Shown here: in pieces, positions 56,068 to 64,000 of the stretch | Position numbering within the stretch: the stretch's first letter is position 1 | Layout: every line of letters begins with the position of its first letter | Assembly (NCBI RefSeq): GCF_001428805.1 | Contig: NZ_LMIS01000001.1 | Location: forward strand, 3,231,075 to 3,295,074 | Direction of reading: 5' to 3' | DNA length: 64,000 bases | Source: Aeromicrobium sp. Root236 | GTDB taxonomy: Bacteria > Actinomycetota > Actinomycetes > Propionibacteriales > Nocardioidaceae | Position numbers and translations under genes: made by a program | Notes under the pieces: generated by a model | What the model saw: the letters and a program-made list of their open reading frames with translations, nothing else | Told to the model about the DNA's origin: nothing | The model's database searches: none

Positions 56068-57417
56068 CTAGGTCGTGATGGCCCCGTAGCGACGCAGTGA
56101 CTCCTGGCGCTCCGCCGCGTGGTCGACCATCGGGGCCGGGTAGCCCGCCGGCGGCTCGTCGAGCTCCCAAGGCGTGTGCACGTGCCGCGCGTCGACCTCG
56201 GCGAGCTCGGGCACCCACCGGCGTACGTACGTCCCGTCGGGGTCGAACTTCTTGCCCTGTGTCATCGGGTTGAACACCCGGAAGTACGGCGCTGCGTCCG
56301 TGCCACAGCCCGCGACCCACTGCCAGCCGTGCTGGTTGGACGCGAGGTCAGCATCGACGAGCAGCTCGAGGAAGTGCCGTGCGCCGTGCTGCCACTCGAC
56401 GTGGAGGTCCTTGACCAGGAAGCTCGCGACGATCATGCGTACGCGGTTGTGCATCCAGCCCTCGGCCTCGAGCTGGCGCATCCCCGCGTCGACGATCGGG
56501 ATGCCTGTGCGGCCGGCCTTCCACGCCTCGAGCGCGTCCCCGGGCTCGTCGTACTCCATCGCGGCGAACGCGGGGTTGTAGTAGCCGAACGCCGAGTCGG
56601 GGCGCTGGTGCAGCACGTCGGCGTAGAACTCGCGGAACGCGAGCTCCCGGACGTACGCCGTGGCGCCCTTCGACCGCAGGGGCGCGAGGTCCGCGAGCAT
56701 CGTGCGCGGGTGGATCGTGCCCCACTTGAGGTGCACGGACATGCGCGACGTCCGGTCGTCGCCGGGCAGGTCGCGCGCCACGTCGTAGTCGGCGATGTCG
56801 TCGTCGAGGAATGCCTCCCATCGCTCCAGCGCGGCCCGCTCGCCGAGCGGTGGCAGGGTCATCCCGTCCGGCGGCGCGAGATCGGGGATCTCGTGCGTAC
56901 GCCCGTCGGGCCGGATCCACGGCACGTCGGTCGTCTCGTCCGCGGGCCCGCGCCAGCCGTGCTCGCGCCACGCTCGTGCAAAGGGTGTGAAGACCCGGTA
57001 GCCCGAGCCGTCGGCCTTCGTGACCCGCCCCGGCGCGACGGCGTACGGCGAACCGGTCCGGACGAGCGCGATGCGGTGCGACGCCAGCGCCTCCTCTACT
57101 CGGCGATCACGCCGGGCGCCGTACGGTGCGAAGTCGGCCGAGACGTGCACGCTGGCGGCTCCGACGCGACGCGCCACGCGGACGACCTCCTCGACAGGAT
57201 CCCCGTGCACCACGTGGAGGCCACCGATGCGTTCGGAGAGGTCCGCCAACAGGACCGACAGGGCGGCCGTACGGGCCTTGGCCCGGGTCGACCAGAGACG
57301 GTCGTCGAGCACGAACAGCGGCACGACACCGTCGGGCCCGGAGGCGAGCGCCTCGAGGATCGCCGGATTGTCGCCCAGCCGCAGGTCCCGCCTGAACCAC
57401 ATCACTGACGTCGTCAC
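56068..57417 (-). CDS. phrB: Deoxyribodipyrimidine photolyase
   Basis: 449-residue class I CPD photolyase. VMWFRRDLRLGDNPAIL opens the antenna-binding alpha/beta domain; the FAD domain contains HLKWGTIHPR, ELAFREFYADVLH, GMRQLEAEGWMHNRVRMIVASFLVKDL and ADLASNQHGWQWVAGCGTDAAPYFRVFNP, the last two diagnostic. GTG start chosen because GACAAT lies 7 nt upstream; an ATG three codons earlier would fall within that interval. Divergent from ideR. Confidence 0.95.
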   Translation of the reverse strand: MTTSVMWFRRDLRLGDNPAILEALASGPDGVVPLFVLDDRLWSTRAKARTAALSVLLADLSERIGGLHVVHGDPVEEVVRVARRVGAASVHVSADFAPYGARRDRRVEEALASHRIALVRTGSPYAVAPGRVTKADGSGYRVFTPFARAWREHGWRGPADETTDVPWIRPDGRTHEIPDLAPPDGMTLPPLGERAALERWEAFLDDDIADYDVARDLPGDDRTSRMSVHLKWGTIHPRTMLADLAPLRSKGATAYVRELAFREFYADVLHQRPDSAFGYYNPAFAAMEYDEPGDALEAWKAGRTGIPIVDAGMRQLEAEGWMHNRVRMIVASFLVKDLHVEWQHGARHFLELLVDADLASNQHGWQWVAGCGTDAAPYFRVFNPMTQGKKFDPDGTYVRRWVPELAEVDARHVHTPWELDEPPAGYPAPMVDHAAERQESLRRYGAITT

Positions 57418-57424
57418 GTCTCCC

Positions 57425-57466
57425 ATTGTCCGGTGGCGACGGCGATGCTGCAGGACGTGGAACAAT
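57425..57466. promoter_or_regulatory. Divergent leaderless promoters of phrB and ideR
   Basis: GACAAT (minus, 57430-57425, 7 nt from the phrB GTG) and AACAAT (plus, 57461-57466, 6 nt from the ideR GTG). No clear iron-box palindrome was found between them. Confidence 0.5.
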
Positions 57467-57472
57467 GGCCTG

Positions 57473-58162
57473 GTGAGCGACCTGATCGACACCACCGAGA
57501 TGTACCTCCGCACGGTCTACGAGCTGGAAGAGGAGGGCATCATCCCGTTGCGCGCGCGCATCGCCGAGCGCCTCCACCAGAGCGGGCCCACGGTCAGCCA
57601 GACGGTCGCCCGCATGGAGCGTGACGGGCTGCTCACGGTCGAGGGTGACCGGCACCTCGAGCTGTCGCCCAAGGGGCGGCAGCTCGCGACACGCGTGATG
57701 CGCAAGCACCGCCTCGCCGAGCGCCTGCTGACCGACATCATCGGCCTCGAGATCGAGTTCGTGCACGAAGAGGCCTGCCGCTGGGAGCACGTGATGTCCG
57801 AGCAGGTCGAGCGTCGCCTCGTCGAGTTGCTCGAGCACCCGACCGAGTCGCCGTACGGCAATCCGATCCCGGGTCTCTCCGAGCTGGGCGAGCTCGGCAA
57901 GGACGCCGACTTCCTCGAAGGCGTGCAGCCGATGACCAAGGCGGTCAGCGGTGCGGTCGAGCCGATCCGCCTCGTGGTGCGACGCATCGCCGAGGAGCTG
58001 CAGAAGGACACCGAGGTCATGTCGGTGCTTCGCAGGGTCGGCGCGCTGCCCGGCAACGACATCCTGGTGTCACAGGGACACGACGGCCTCGTCGTCGCGC
58101 GACAGGGTGAGACCGCTGAGATCGACGCCGAAGCGGCCGTGCACGTCTTCGTCTCGGTCTGA
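57473..58162 (+). CDS. ideR: Iron-dependent repressor IdeR/DtxR
   Basis: 229-residue metalloregulator. Winged helix HQSGPTVSQTVARMERDGLL, dimer domain with all DtxR metal ligands at canonical positions (M10, H79, E83, H98, C102, E105, H106), and a C-terminal SH3-like domain (about 150-229). With Fe(II) it represses siderophore genes and activates storage. The GTG start reproduces the family N-terminus exactly. Confidence 0.96.
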   Translation: MSDLIDTTEMYLRTVYELEEEGIIPLRARIAERLHQSGPTVSQTVARMERDGLLTVEGDRHLELSPKGRQLATRVMRKHRLAERLLTDIIGLEIEFVHEEACRWEHVMSEQVERRLVELLEHPTESPYGNPIPGLSELGELGKDADFLEGVQPMTKAVSGAVEPIRLVVRRIAEELQKDTEVMSVLRRVGALPGNDILVSQGHDGLVVARQGETAEIDAEAAVHVFVSV

Positions 58163-58276
58163 TCGTCGGGGTCGCCCCGTACGCCGTCCCGGTTCCTCAT
58201 CCGGGATGACCCTGGTTCTGGCTGTTCTCGCCGGGTTGTCGCCCTTCTGTGGTGGACCGGCTGGCAGACTTGTCCC

Positions 58277-58753
58277 ATGAACGTCGGGTTGGCCTTGAAG
58301 AGCTGGTTTCGACGCACGGGCAGTGAGATCCTCGGCTGGATCCTGACGATCGCCGGCATCATCCTCATCCCGGCTCCCGGCCCCGGAACGCTCGTCCTGG
58401 TCGCGGGCATCTCGCTGCTGTCCCGCAACTACGTCTGGGCGCAGAAGTTGCTCGGCCCGCTCGAGCGCAAGGCGGTCGAGGCGGCGAAGTTCGGCGTCGC
58501 GACCTGGCCGCGCATCACCGTCAGCTTCCTCGGCGGCGTGTGGCTCGTCGCGCTGGGCGTCGTGTGGTGGCTCAGCCCCGAGATCCCGGAGTTCTCGATC
58601 CTCAGCGTGGGCTTCGGCCCCGAGCTGCCGGCTCATGGCTGGGGCACGGCGATCGGCCTGTGGACGTCGGCGATCGCCGCCTGGGGTCTGCTGGCCTACA
58701 GCGTCGTCCGGTGGCACGAGCCCCGCAAGGCCAAGACTCACTCGAACGCGTAG
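58277..58753 (+). CDS. TIGR02611-type membrane protein (PGPG motif)
   Basis: 158 residues. SEILGWILTIAGIILIPAPGPGTLVLVAGISLLS carries the P-A-P-G-P-G turn of the PGPGW family, then a basic helix and two more membrane segments. Unknown function, actinobacterial. CAGACT ends 6 nt before the ATG, the same hexamer and spacing as fbiA. Overlaps the convergent DUF1707 gene by 16 bp. Confidence 0.78.
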   Translation: MNVGLALKSWFRRTGSEILGWILTIAGIILIPAPGPGTLVLVAGISLLSRNYVWAQKLLGPLERKAVEAAKFGVATWPRITVSFLGGVWLVALGVVWWLSPEIPEFSILSVGFGPELPAHGWGTAIGLWTSAIAAWGLLAYSVVRWHEPRKAKTHSNA

Positions 58754-59556
58754 CGGGCAAGCTCCTTGCCGTCCAGCGTGAACGTCCAGTAGCCGTTCTC
58801 GCTGTACTCGTTCGACACGTACACCGAGAACGTCGGCTGGTCACCGGAGTTGCGGATCACGACGTACGTCGAGGTGATGTCCTCGACGCCCAGCACCGAC
58901 GGTGAGCGCTTGAGCGCCCGGGCGTACGCGGCAGGGTTGACCGCCGCCAGGTCGATCGTTCCGGATTCTGCGGTGCGGGTGCCCTTGCTCGGCTCACCCT
59001 CGAACCCCTTGGCGAAGTACCAGTTCTCCACGCGCCGCTCGTCGTCCTTCATCACGACCTCGATGCTGGCGTAGTCGGGGTAGATCGCCGCCGAGTCGAT
59101 GACCGTCGTGCCGAACTTCGCCTTGGTCAGCGCCACGAGCTGCTCGAAGCCGGCCGCCGTGTGCAGCTCCAGGCGGTCCTTGGGATTGGACTCCTGCGCG
59201 GCCGAACCGGGGGTCGTCGGCTGGTCGTCACCACCGGCGTTCGACACCCAGACGACGACCGCGATCGCCGCGGGGATCAGCAGGGCCACGAGCAGCCGGC
59301 GCAGGAATCGTCGTGACAGCTGGGTGCCGGCGGCGTTGCCCGACGGCTTGAAGGCTGCGGCCACCTTCGTCGGGAGCTTGGCCGCGGGACCGAGGTCGGC
59401 GACGAGATCGGCCAGCTCCTGCAGGGTCGTCGCCTGCAGCGCGGCCTGCGTACGCGCCTCGCGCTCCGCGTCATTGATGCGGCCGTCCGCGTACGCGGCC
59501 TCGATGTCCTCCAGGCAGCTGTCACGGTCGGCATCGCTTGCTCGGGTGGCCACCAT
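58738..59556 (-). CDS. DUF1707 membrane protein, paralog A
   Basis: 272 residues. DUF1707/SHOCT-like head (SDADRDSCLEDIEAAYADGRINDAEREAR, about 6-50), a transmembrane helix (about 92-110), an acidic linker and an extracytoplasmic C-terminal domain with YPDYASIEVVMKDDERRVENWYF and TFSVYVSNEYSENGYWTFTLDGK. That domain is clearly homologous to the protein two genes away, on the far side of the subtilase. TATCGT ends 7 nt before the ATG. Confidence 0.75.
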   Translation of the reverse strand: MVATRASDADRDSCLEDIEAAYADGRINDAEREARTQAALQATTLQELADLVADLGPAAKLPTKVAAAFKPSGNAAGTQLSRRFLRRLLVALLIPAAIAVVVWVSNAGGDDQPTTPGSAAQESNPKDRLELHTAAGFEQLVALTKAKFGTTVIDSAAIYPDYASIEVVMKDDERRVENWYFAKGFEGEPSKGTRTAESGTIDLAAVNPAAYARALKRSPSVLGVEDITSTYVVIRNSGDQPTFSVYVSNEYSENGYWTFTLDGKELARYAFE

Positions 59557-59703
59557 GCCGAGCACGATATCCGCACTCGCGCCTTCGCCGCGCCGGATCA
59601 GTCGACTCAGGTACTGTCGGCAGGAGTGCCACTCGGCCCGACCATCCGTCGGCACGTCGTAACCCGGGACCCACCGTGGGCGTTGGTCCACGGGGGACGA
59701 GAG

Positions 59704-60918
59704 GTGACCAGAGTGCGTATGCAGATCGGACGAGCAGCCGGAGTCGTCGCGCTTGGCGCGGCCCTGGTGGCGACGACGTCGAGCGGGGCCACCGCCAACG
59801 ACGAGCCGGGTCCCGGGGCCAGTGCCCTCGACCGTACGGCGACCAAGATCCTCGCGACCGCGCTGCCGGGCCGACCGCTCGAGGTCGTGACCACGACCCG
59901 TACCGCCGGCGCCCCCACGATCACCACGTCGGTCGCCACGAGCCGGTCCGGCGCTCTCAAGCAGATCCTCGCGGGTCTCAGGAAGCCGGCCACGATCGGC
60001 GTCGACATGGCGCACGAGGTGAGCATCGACGTCTCGAACGATCCGCTCCGTCCGCGCCAGTGGGGACTCACCCGCCTCGGCGCCGAGACGGCCTGGAAGA
60101 CGTCGACCGGCCGCGGTGTCGTCGTCGCGGTCATCGACACCGGCGTTCGCGCCGGCCACCCCGATCTCAACGGCCACATCGTGGCGGGCTACGACTTCAT
60201 CTCGCCGGGCACCCTGCCGAGCGACGAGAACGGTCATGGCACGCACGTCGCCGGGGTCATCGCCGCGCTCGTGAACAATCACCGCGGTGTCGCCAGCGTC
60301 GCCCCCGGGTCGCGGATCATGCCCGTACGCGTCCTCGACTCGTCGGGCGTCGGCGACTCGGCGACGGTCGGCAAGGCGATCATCTGGGCGGTGCAGCACG
60401 GCGCCAAGGTCATCAACCTCTCGCTGTCCTCCACCCGTGCCGACACGGCCACCAAGGCCGCGGTGGCGTACGCGATCTCCAAGAACGTCGTCGTCGTCGC
60501 AGCCGCGGGCAACCGGGGCTGTGGGCTGCTGGGTTCACCGCGTACGTATCCCGCGGCTTATCCCGGTGTGCTCGGCGTCGCGGCGATCACCTCGGCCGGC
60601 GACGTCGCGTCGTACTCGAGCTGCGGTGACTGGGTCGACGTCGCGGCGCCCGGCAGCGGCATCCTGTCCACGACGACGGCCAAGCCGAGCCCGACGCTGG
60701 GCTGCCCGCCGGACTACTGCACGCTGTCCGGGACGTCGATGGCAGCGCCACACGTGGCTGGTGCCGCGGCACTCGAGATCTCGAAGCTGGGACCCGGTGC
60801 CAGCCAGGCGACGATCCGCGGGCTCATCCAGGCGACGGCGGACGACACCGGACGTGCGGGCTACGACACGCGCAGCGGATACGGCGTCATCAATCCCCGC
60901 CGCATGCTGTCGCGGTGA
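59704..60918 (+). CDS. Secreted subtilisin-like serine protease (S8)
   Basis: 404 residues. Signal peptide (about 1-33, GVVALGAALVATTSSGATA), a propeptide of about 80 residues, then the S8 domain with catalytic D145 (VAVIDTGVRAGHPDLNG), H178 (ENGHGTHVAG), oxyanion N in AAAGNRG and S345 (SGTSMAAPHVAG). Cys pairs suggest disulfides. Resembles mycosins in core but lacks their C-terminal membrane anchor and any ESX neighbours, so probably released. GTG start after GGGGGA; an ATG five codons later is possible. -10 TACTGT at 59612-59617. Confidence 0.92.
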   Translation: MTRVRMQIGRAAGVVALGAALVATTSSGATANDEPGPGASALDRTATKILATALPGRPLEVVTTTRTAGAPTITTSVATSRSGALKQILAGLRKPATIGVDMAHEVSIDVSNDPLRPRQWGLTRLGAETAWKTSTGRGVVVAVIDTGVRAGHPDLNGHIVAGYDFISPGTLPSDENGHGTHVAGVIAALVNNHRGVASVAPGSRIMPVRVLDSSGVGDSATVGKAIIWAVQHGAKVINLSLSSTRADTATKAAVAYAISKNVVVVAAAGNRGCGLLGSPRTYPAAYPGVLGVAAITSAGDVASYSSCGDWVDVAAPGSGILSTTTAKPSPTLGCPPDYCTLSGTSMAAPHVAGAAALEISKLGPGASQATIRGLIQATADDTGRAGYDTRSGYGVINPRRMLSR

Positions 60919-61785
60919 TCACGGCGCCTTGTACTTCGTCACCGTCCTGCCGTCGAGCCGCATGGTCCAGTAGCCGGTGTCGTTCGACGGGTTGGTGACG
61001 TACACCGACATGACGCTGCGTCCGGAGCGGCTGTCGAAGATCACGTAGGTCCGGTCGGGATCGGGGACGTTGAGCTGCGCCGGGGCCAGCCGGATCGCCT
61101 TGGCGAGCGCCGTCACCCGTACGTCGCCCAGGTCGGCCGACTTCGAGCCGGGCCGCCGCGGGCTCGGCGTCGGGTTGTAGGGGAAGCTGCCGTTGTAGTA
61201 CCAGCGCTGCGAGTGGTCGGGGTCGCCTGAGACCGGCACCTCGATCGTCGCGTAGTCGGGATAGATCACGGCGCTGAGGTAGTGCGTGCTGCCGATCTTG
61301 GCGCGCATGTCGTCGCGGAGCCTGGCGAAGCCGGTACGCGTCAGCAGCTCCGGGTGCGGGGCCGCGGTGGCGGTCGGCTGCGTGAGGCCCGGGATGCCCG
61401 CACCCGTCGACGGGTCACCACCGGTGTTGTCGAAGAACTGCGTGGCGAGGGCCGCACCGCCGGTGACCGCGAGGGCGAGCGCCCACAGGATCACCCGGCG
61501 CATGCCGATGGCCGTCGCGAACCGGCCCACCGTACGCCCGACCTGCGGGCTCGTGAGGGCGTCGCCGACCACGGTGCCGAACGACTCCTTGGGTGCTGAC
61601 GCAGTCGCCGGAGCGCGACCGTGATCGGTCACCAGCGCGGCGAGCTCCGACAGGGTGGTCGCCGACGAGATCTTCGAGGACCGGGTCGCGAACTCGGCGG
61701 CGTCGATCCGGCCGCTCGAGAGCAACTCCTTGAGGTCGTCGAACGCCCCGCGCCGATCGTCGTCAGTTGCCGGAACGCCCTCCAT
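60919..61785 (-). CDS. DUF1707-like membrane protein, paralog B
   Basis: 288 residues. Divergent DUF1707-like head (ATDDDRRGAFDDLKELLSSGRIDAAEF), transmembrane helix (about 100-118), linker, and an extracytoplasmic domain (YPDYATIEVPVSGDPDHSQRWYY, MSVYVTNPSNDTGYWTMRLDGRTVTKY) homologous to paralog A. Its stop abuts the protease stop within TGATCA. TACGCT ends 7 nt before the ATG chosen; the earlier ATG is unsupported. Confidence 0.72.
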   Translation of the reverse strand: MEGVPATDDDRRGAFDDLKELLSSGRIDAAEFATRSSKISSATTLSELAALVTDHGRAPATASAPKESFGTVVGDALTSPQVGRTVGRFATAIGMRRVILWALALAVTGGAALATQFFDNTGGDPSTGAGIPGLTQPTATAAPHPELLTRTGFARLRDDMRAKIGSTHYLSAVIYPDYATIEVPVSGDPDHSQRWYYNGSFPYNPTPSPRRPGSKSADLGDVRVTALAKAIRLAPAQLNVPDPDRTYVIFDSRSGRSVMSVYVTNPSNDTGYWTMRLDGRTVTKYKAP

Positions 61786-61880
61786 GCAGCGCAGCGTAAC
61801 CACGCCGCGGCGGTCGCGGAGGCGAAATCACCCCACGGGTGCTCTGGCTCCCGAGTGGGCGCATGCCAGAGGATGGGGGC

Positions 61881-63221
61881 ATGAGTGCTCACGAGTGTGA
61901 TGTCGTCGTTGTCGGTCTCGGTCCCGGAGGCGAGGCGCTCGTCGCGCGGCTCGCCAAGGCAGGACTGTCCGTGGTCGCCGTCGAGGCCGAGCTGGTCGGC
62001 GGCGAGTGTCCCTACTGGGGCTGCATCCCCTCGAAGATGTTCATCCGTGCCGGCAACCTGCTCGCCGAGGCGCGGCGCATCGCCACGCTGTCGGGCACCG
62101 CGACGGTCAGCCCCGACTTCTCGCTCGTCGCCAAGCGGATCCGCGACGAGGCCACGGACAACTGGGACGACACCGTCGCAGCCGACCGGATCACCGCCGC
62201 CGGTGCGACGCTCGTACGTGGGCGCGGACGGCTGACCGGCGATCGTACGGTCGAGGTCGACGGGGAGACGTACGTCGCGTCCAAAGGCGTCGTGCTCAAC
62301 ACCGGCACGACGGCAGCGGTGCCGCCGATCCCGGGCCTCGCCGACACGCCGTACTGGACCAACCGCGAGGCGCTCAAGGCCGAGCAGGCTCCCGCGTCGC
62401 TGATCGTGATCGGCGGCGGGGCGATCGGGCTCGAGCTGGCGCAGGCCTACTCGCGCTTCGACACCGAGGTCACGGTGCTCGAGGTCGCGCCGCGCATCCT
62501 CGCGCCCGAGGAGCCCGAGTCGTCCGAGCTGCTGACCAAGGTCTTCGAGTCGGAAGGCATCGGCGTGCACGCCGGCATCACCATCGACCGGGTCGACCAC
62601 GACGGCAACCGGTTCACCGTGAACTGCGGCGACACGACGTACGAGGCCGAGCAGCTGCTGGTGGCCGCCGGGCGCAGGTCGCGGGTCGACGACATCGGCC
62701 TCGACACGGTCGGCGTCGAGGCGGGCAAGTTCCTGACCGTCGGCGACGACATGCAGGTCACCGACGGGCTCTGGGCGATCGGCGACATCGTCGGGCGCGG
62801 CGCGTTCACCCACCTGTCGATGTATCACGCGGAGCGGGCGGCCAAGTCGATCCTCGGCGAGCCGCTCGGCGCGTACGACGACAGCTTCCCGCGCGTGACG
62901 TTCACGGACCCGGAGGTCGGGGGAGTCGGCCTCACCGAGGCGCAGGCCCGCGACAAGGGGCTGAACGTACGTGTGGGGCTGACCGACGTCGCGGTGAGCA
63001 GCCGGGGCTTCGTCCACGGGATCGGCAACGCAGGGCTGATCAAGCTCGTCATCGACACGGACCGCGACGTCATCGTCGGTGCGACCAGCGCGGGGCCGAC
63101 CGGTGGCGAGACGCTCTCGGCGCTGGCGTTCGCCGTACGCGCCGAGATCCCGCTCGAGACGCTGCGCAACACGGTCTACGCCTACCCGACGTTCTGGCGG
63201 GCGATCGAGTCGGCGCTCTGA
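61881..63221 (+). CDS. Flavin-dependent disulfide reductase family protein (Lpd/MerA-like)
   Basis: 446 residues. FAD motif GLGPGG (12-17), redox-active C43/C48 in GGECPYWGCIPSK, NAD(P) motif VIGGGAIGLELAQ and the second FAD block WAIGDIVGRG. The C-terminal interface reads YAYPTFWRAIESAL where classical dihydrolipoyl dehydrogenases have HxHPTxSE; the catalytic His is replaced by Tyr. It may therefore reduce something other than lipoamide, such as a quinone. GAGGAT 6 nt before the ATG. Confidence 0.85.
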   Translation: MSAHECDVVVVGLGPGGEALVARLAKAGLSVVAVEAELVGGECPYWGCIPSKMFIRAGNLLAEARRIATLSGTATVSPDFSLVAKRIRDEATDNWDDTVAADRITAAGATLVRGRGRLTGDRTVEVDGETYVASKGVVLNTGTTAAVPPIPGLADTPYWTNREALKAEQAPASLIVIGGGAIGLELAQAYSRFDTEVTVLEVAPRILAPEEPESSELLTKVFESEGIGVHAGITIDRVDHDGNRFTVNCGDTTYEAEQLLVAAGRRSRVDDIGLDTVGVEAGKFLTVGDDMQVTDGLWAIGDIVGRGAFTHLSMYHAERAAKSILGEPLGAYDDSFPRVTFTDPEVGGVGLTEAQARDKGLNVRVGLTDVAVSSRGFVHGIGNAGLIKLVIDTDRDVIVGATSAGPTGGETLSALAFAVRAEIPLETLRNTVYAYPTFWRAIESAL

Positions 63222-63250
63222 CCCTTCGGGCGCTCGGGCAGACTGGGCCC

Positions 63251-64000
63251 ATGCGGATCACGGTGCTGTCGGGTGGGGTCGGTGGGGCCAACTTCCTCAA
63301 GGGGCTGCTGGCCGCCGTGGGGCCTGACGACGAGGTCACGGTGATCGGCAACACCGCCGACGACATCTGGCTCTTCGGCCTGCGGGTGTGCCCCGACCTC
63401 GACACCGTGATGTACACGCTCGGCGGCGGCATCGACCCCGAGCGCAAGTGGGGTCGCACCGACGAGACGTGGAACGCCAAGGAGGAGCTGACGGCCTACG
63501 GCGTCGACAAGACCTGGTTCGGGCTCGGTGACCGTGACCTTGCCACCCACCTGATCCGGACCCAGATGTGGCACGAGGGGGTGGGCCTCGCGGCCATCAC
63601 CGAGCGGCTGTGCGAGCGGTGGCAGCCCGGCGTCCGTCTCCTGCCGATGACCGAGGACCAGGTCGAGACCCACATCGGCATCGACGGTGACGACGGCATC
63701 GACGTGATCCACTTCCAGGAGTACTGGATCCGGCTCGGCGCCCGCGTCCCGGTGCGTGAGGTCGCGTTCCGTGGCGCTGACGAGGCGACGGCCGGGCCCG
63801 GCGTGGTCGAGGCGATCCTCGGTGCCGACCGGGTGATCCTGCCGCCGTCCAACCCCATCGTGTCGATCGGCGCGATCCTGTCGGTGGCCCAGGTCGCCGA
63901 GGCGCTGCGTACGACCGCAGCGCCGGTCGTGGGTGTCTCGCCGATCATCGGTGGTGCTGCGGTGCGGGGCATGGCCGACCAGCTGCTCACCGGCCTCGGC
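63251..64000 (+). CDS. fbiA: 2-phospho-L-lactate transferase (CofD/FbiA), 3' end outside window
   Basis: 250 residues visible, open to the window edge. VLSGGVGGANFLKGL, NTADDIWLFGLRVCPDLDTVMYTLGG, WFGLGDRDLATHLIRT and LPPSNPIVSIGAIL are CofD/FbiA signatures. The enzyme transfers a phospholactyl (or phosphoenolpyruvyl) group to the deazaflavin Fo in F420 synthesis; fbiB is expected just beyond the window. CAGACT ends 6 nt before the ATG. Confidence 0.95.
   Translation, partial: MRITVLSGGVGGANFLKGLLAAVGPDDEVTVIGNTADDIWLFGLRVCPDLDTVMYTLGGGIDPERKWGRTDETWNAKEELTAYGVDKTWFGLGDRDLATHLIRTQMWHEGVGLAAITERLCERWQPGVRLLPMTEDQVETHIGIDGDDGIDVIHFQEYWIRLGARVPVREVAFRGADEATAGPGVVEAILGADRVILPPSNPIVSIGAILSVAQVAEALRTTAAPVVGVSPIIGGAAVRGMADQLLTGLG

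Noticed and set aside
59704-60918. Type VII secretion mycosin
   Set aside because: Catalytic core resembles mycosins but no C-terminal membrane anchor and no ESX genes nearby.

Overview
This is chromosomal DNA of a very GC-rich actinobacterium, most likely of the family Nocardioidaceae (Aeromicrobium/Nocardioides type). The evidence is codon use, actinobacterium-restricted families (DUF3263, DUF3027, DUF2530, LytR_C, IdeR), an F420 biosynthesis gene and a 6C small RNA. I count about 65 genes on both strands. I saw no rRNA, tRNA, CRISPR array, insertion sequence or prophage. It looks like a core-genome segment with a few unusual operons.

Layout. 1-5.8 kb: trehalose synthesis (otsA on the minus strand with a GPH transporter, otsB on the plus strand), a Gfo/Idh/MocA oxidoreductase, DUF3263 and LytR_C proteins. 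5.8-8.1 kb: a structured palindromic repeat, then a SAM-I riboswitch driving a zinc-ribbon threonine-synthase-like enzyme and a MoaD/ThiS-like carrier that ends in Gly-Gly-Cys, then a cold-shock gene. 8.1-11.8 kb: a tightly overlapped four-gene operon of unknown function (two polytopic membrane proteins, a small membrane protein and a His-rich cupredoxin-like lipoprotein) behind a clear operator. 12.3-14.3 kb: CIRCE-controlled groEL2. 14.4-17.1 kb: metQ-metN-metI. 17.1-24.9 kb: tryptophan dioxygenase, an ABC exporter, a GAF regulator with aldehyde dehydrogenase and DUF779, and an acyl-CoA ligase whose start site is locked in an 18-bp stem beneath a leader ORF. 25-34.7 kb: MazF-like toxin, BrkB protein, transporters, gamma-carbonic anhydrase, serC. 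34.8-39.8 kb: methylmalonyl-CoA mutase operon (mutA-mutB-meaB). 39.8-47.4 kb: lipoprotein, transglutaminase, F420-type reductase, 6C RNA, TetR regulator with divergent drug-type ABC exporter. 47.5-53 kb: citrate synthase divergent from pdxH; dTDP-rhamnose genes rmlA, rmlB and an rmlC-rmlD fusion with a nucleotidyltransferase. 53-58.8 kb: membrane proteins, photolyase divergent from ideR. 58.7-64 kb: a secreted subtilase between two paralogous DUF1707-type membrane proteins, a flavin disulfide reductase, and fbiA/cofD running off the end.

How parts fit. The two methionine-linked loci (the riboswitch operon and metQNI) share a 12-bp motif upstream. Together with the Gly-Gly-Cys carrier this suggests that homocysteine is made by a protein-thiocarboxylate route from O-phosphohomoserine. 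Propionyl-CoA metabolism is represented by the mutase operon and possibly the citrate/methylcitrate synthase. Trehalose, rhamnose and exported proteins serve the cell envelope.

Across the window nearly 30 genes show an NANNNT -10 hexamer ending exactly 6 or 7 nt before the start codon. This is the signature of leaderless transcription, and I used it to choose several starts. Function calls rest on motifs read by eye; no database search was possible.
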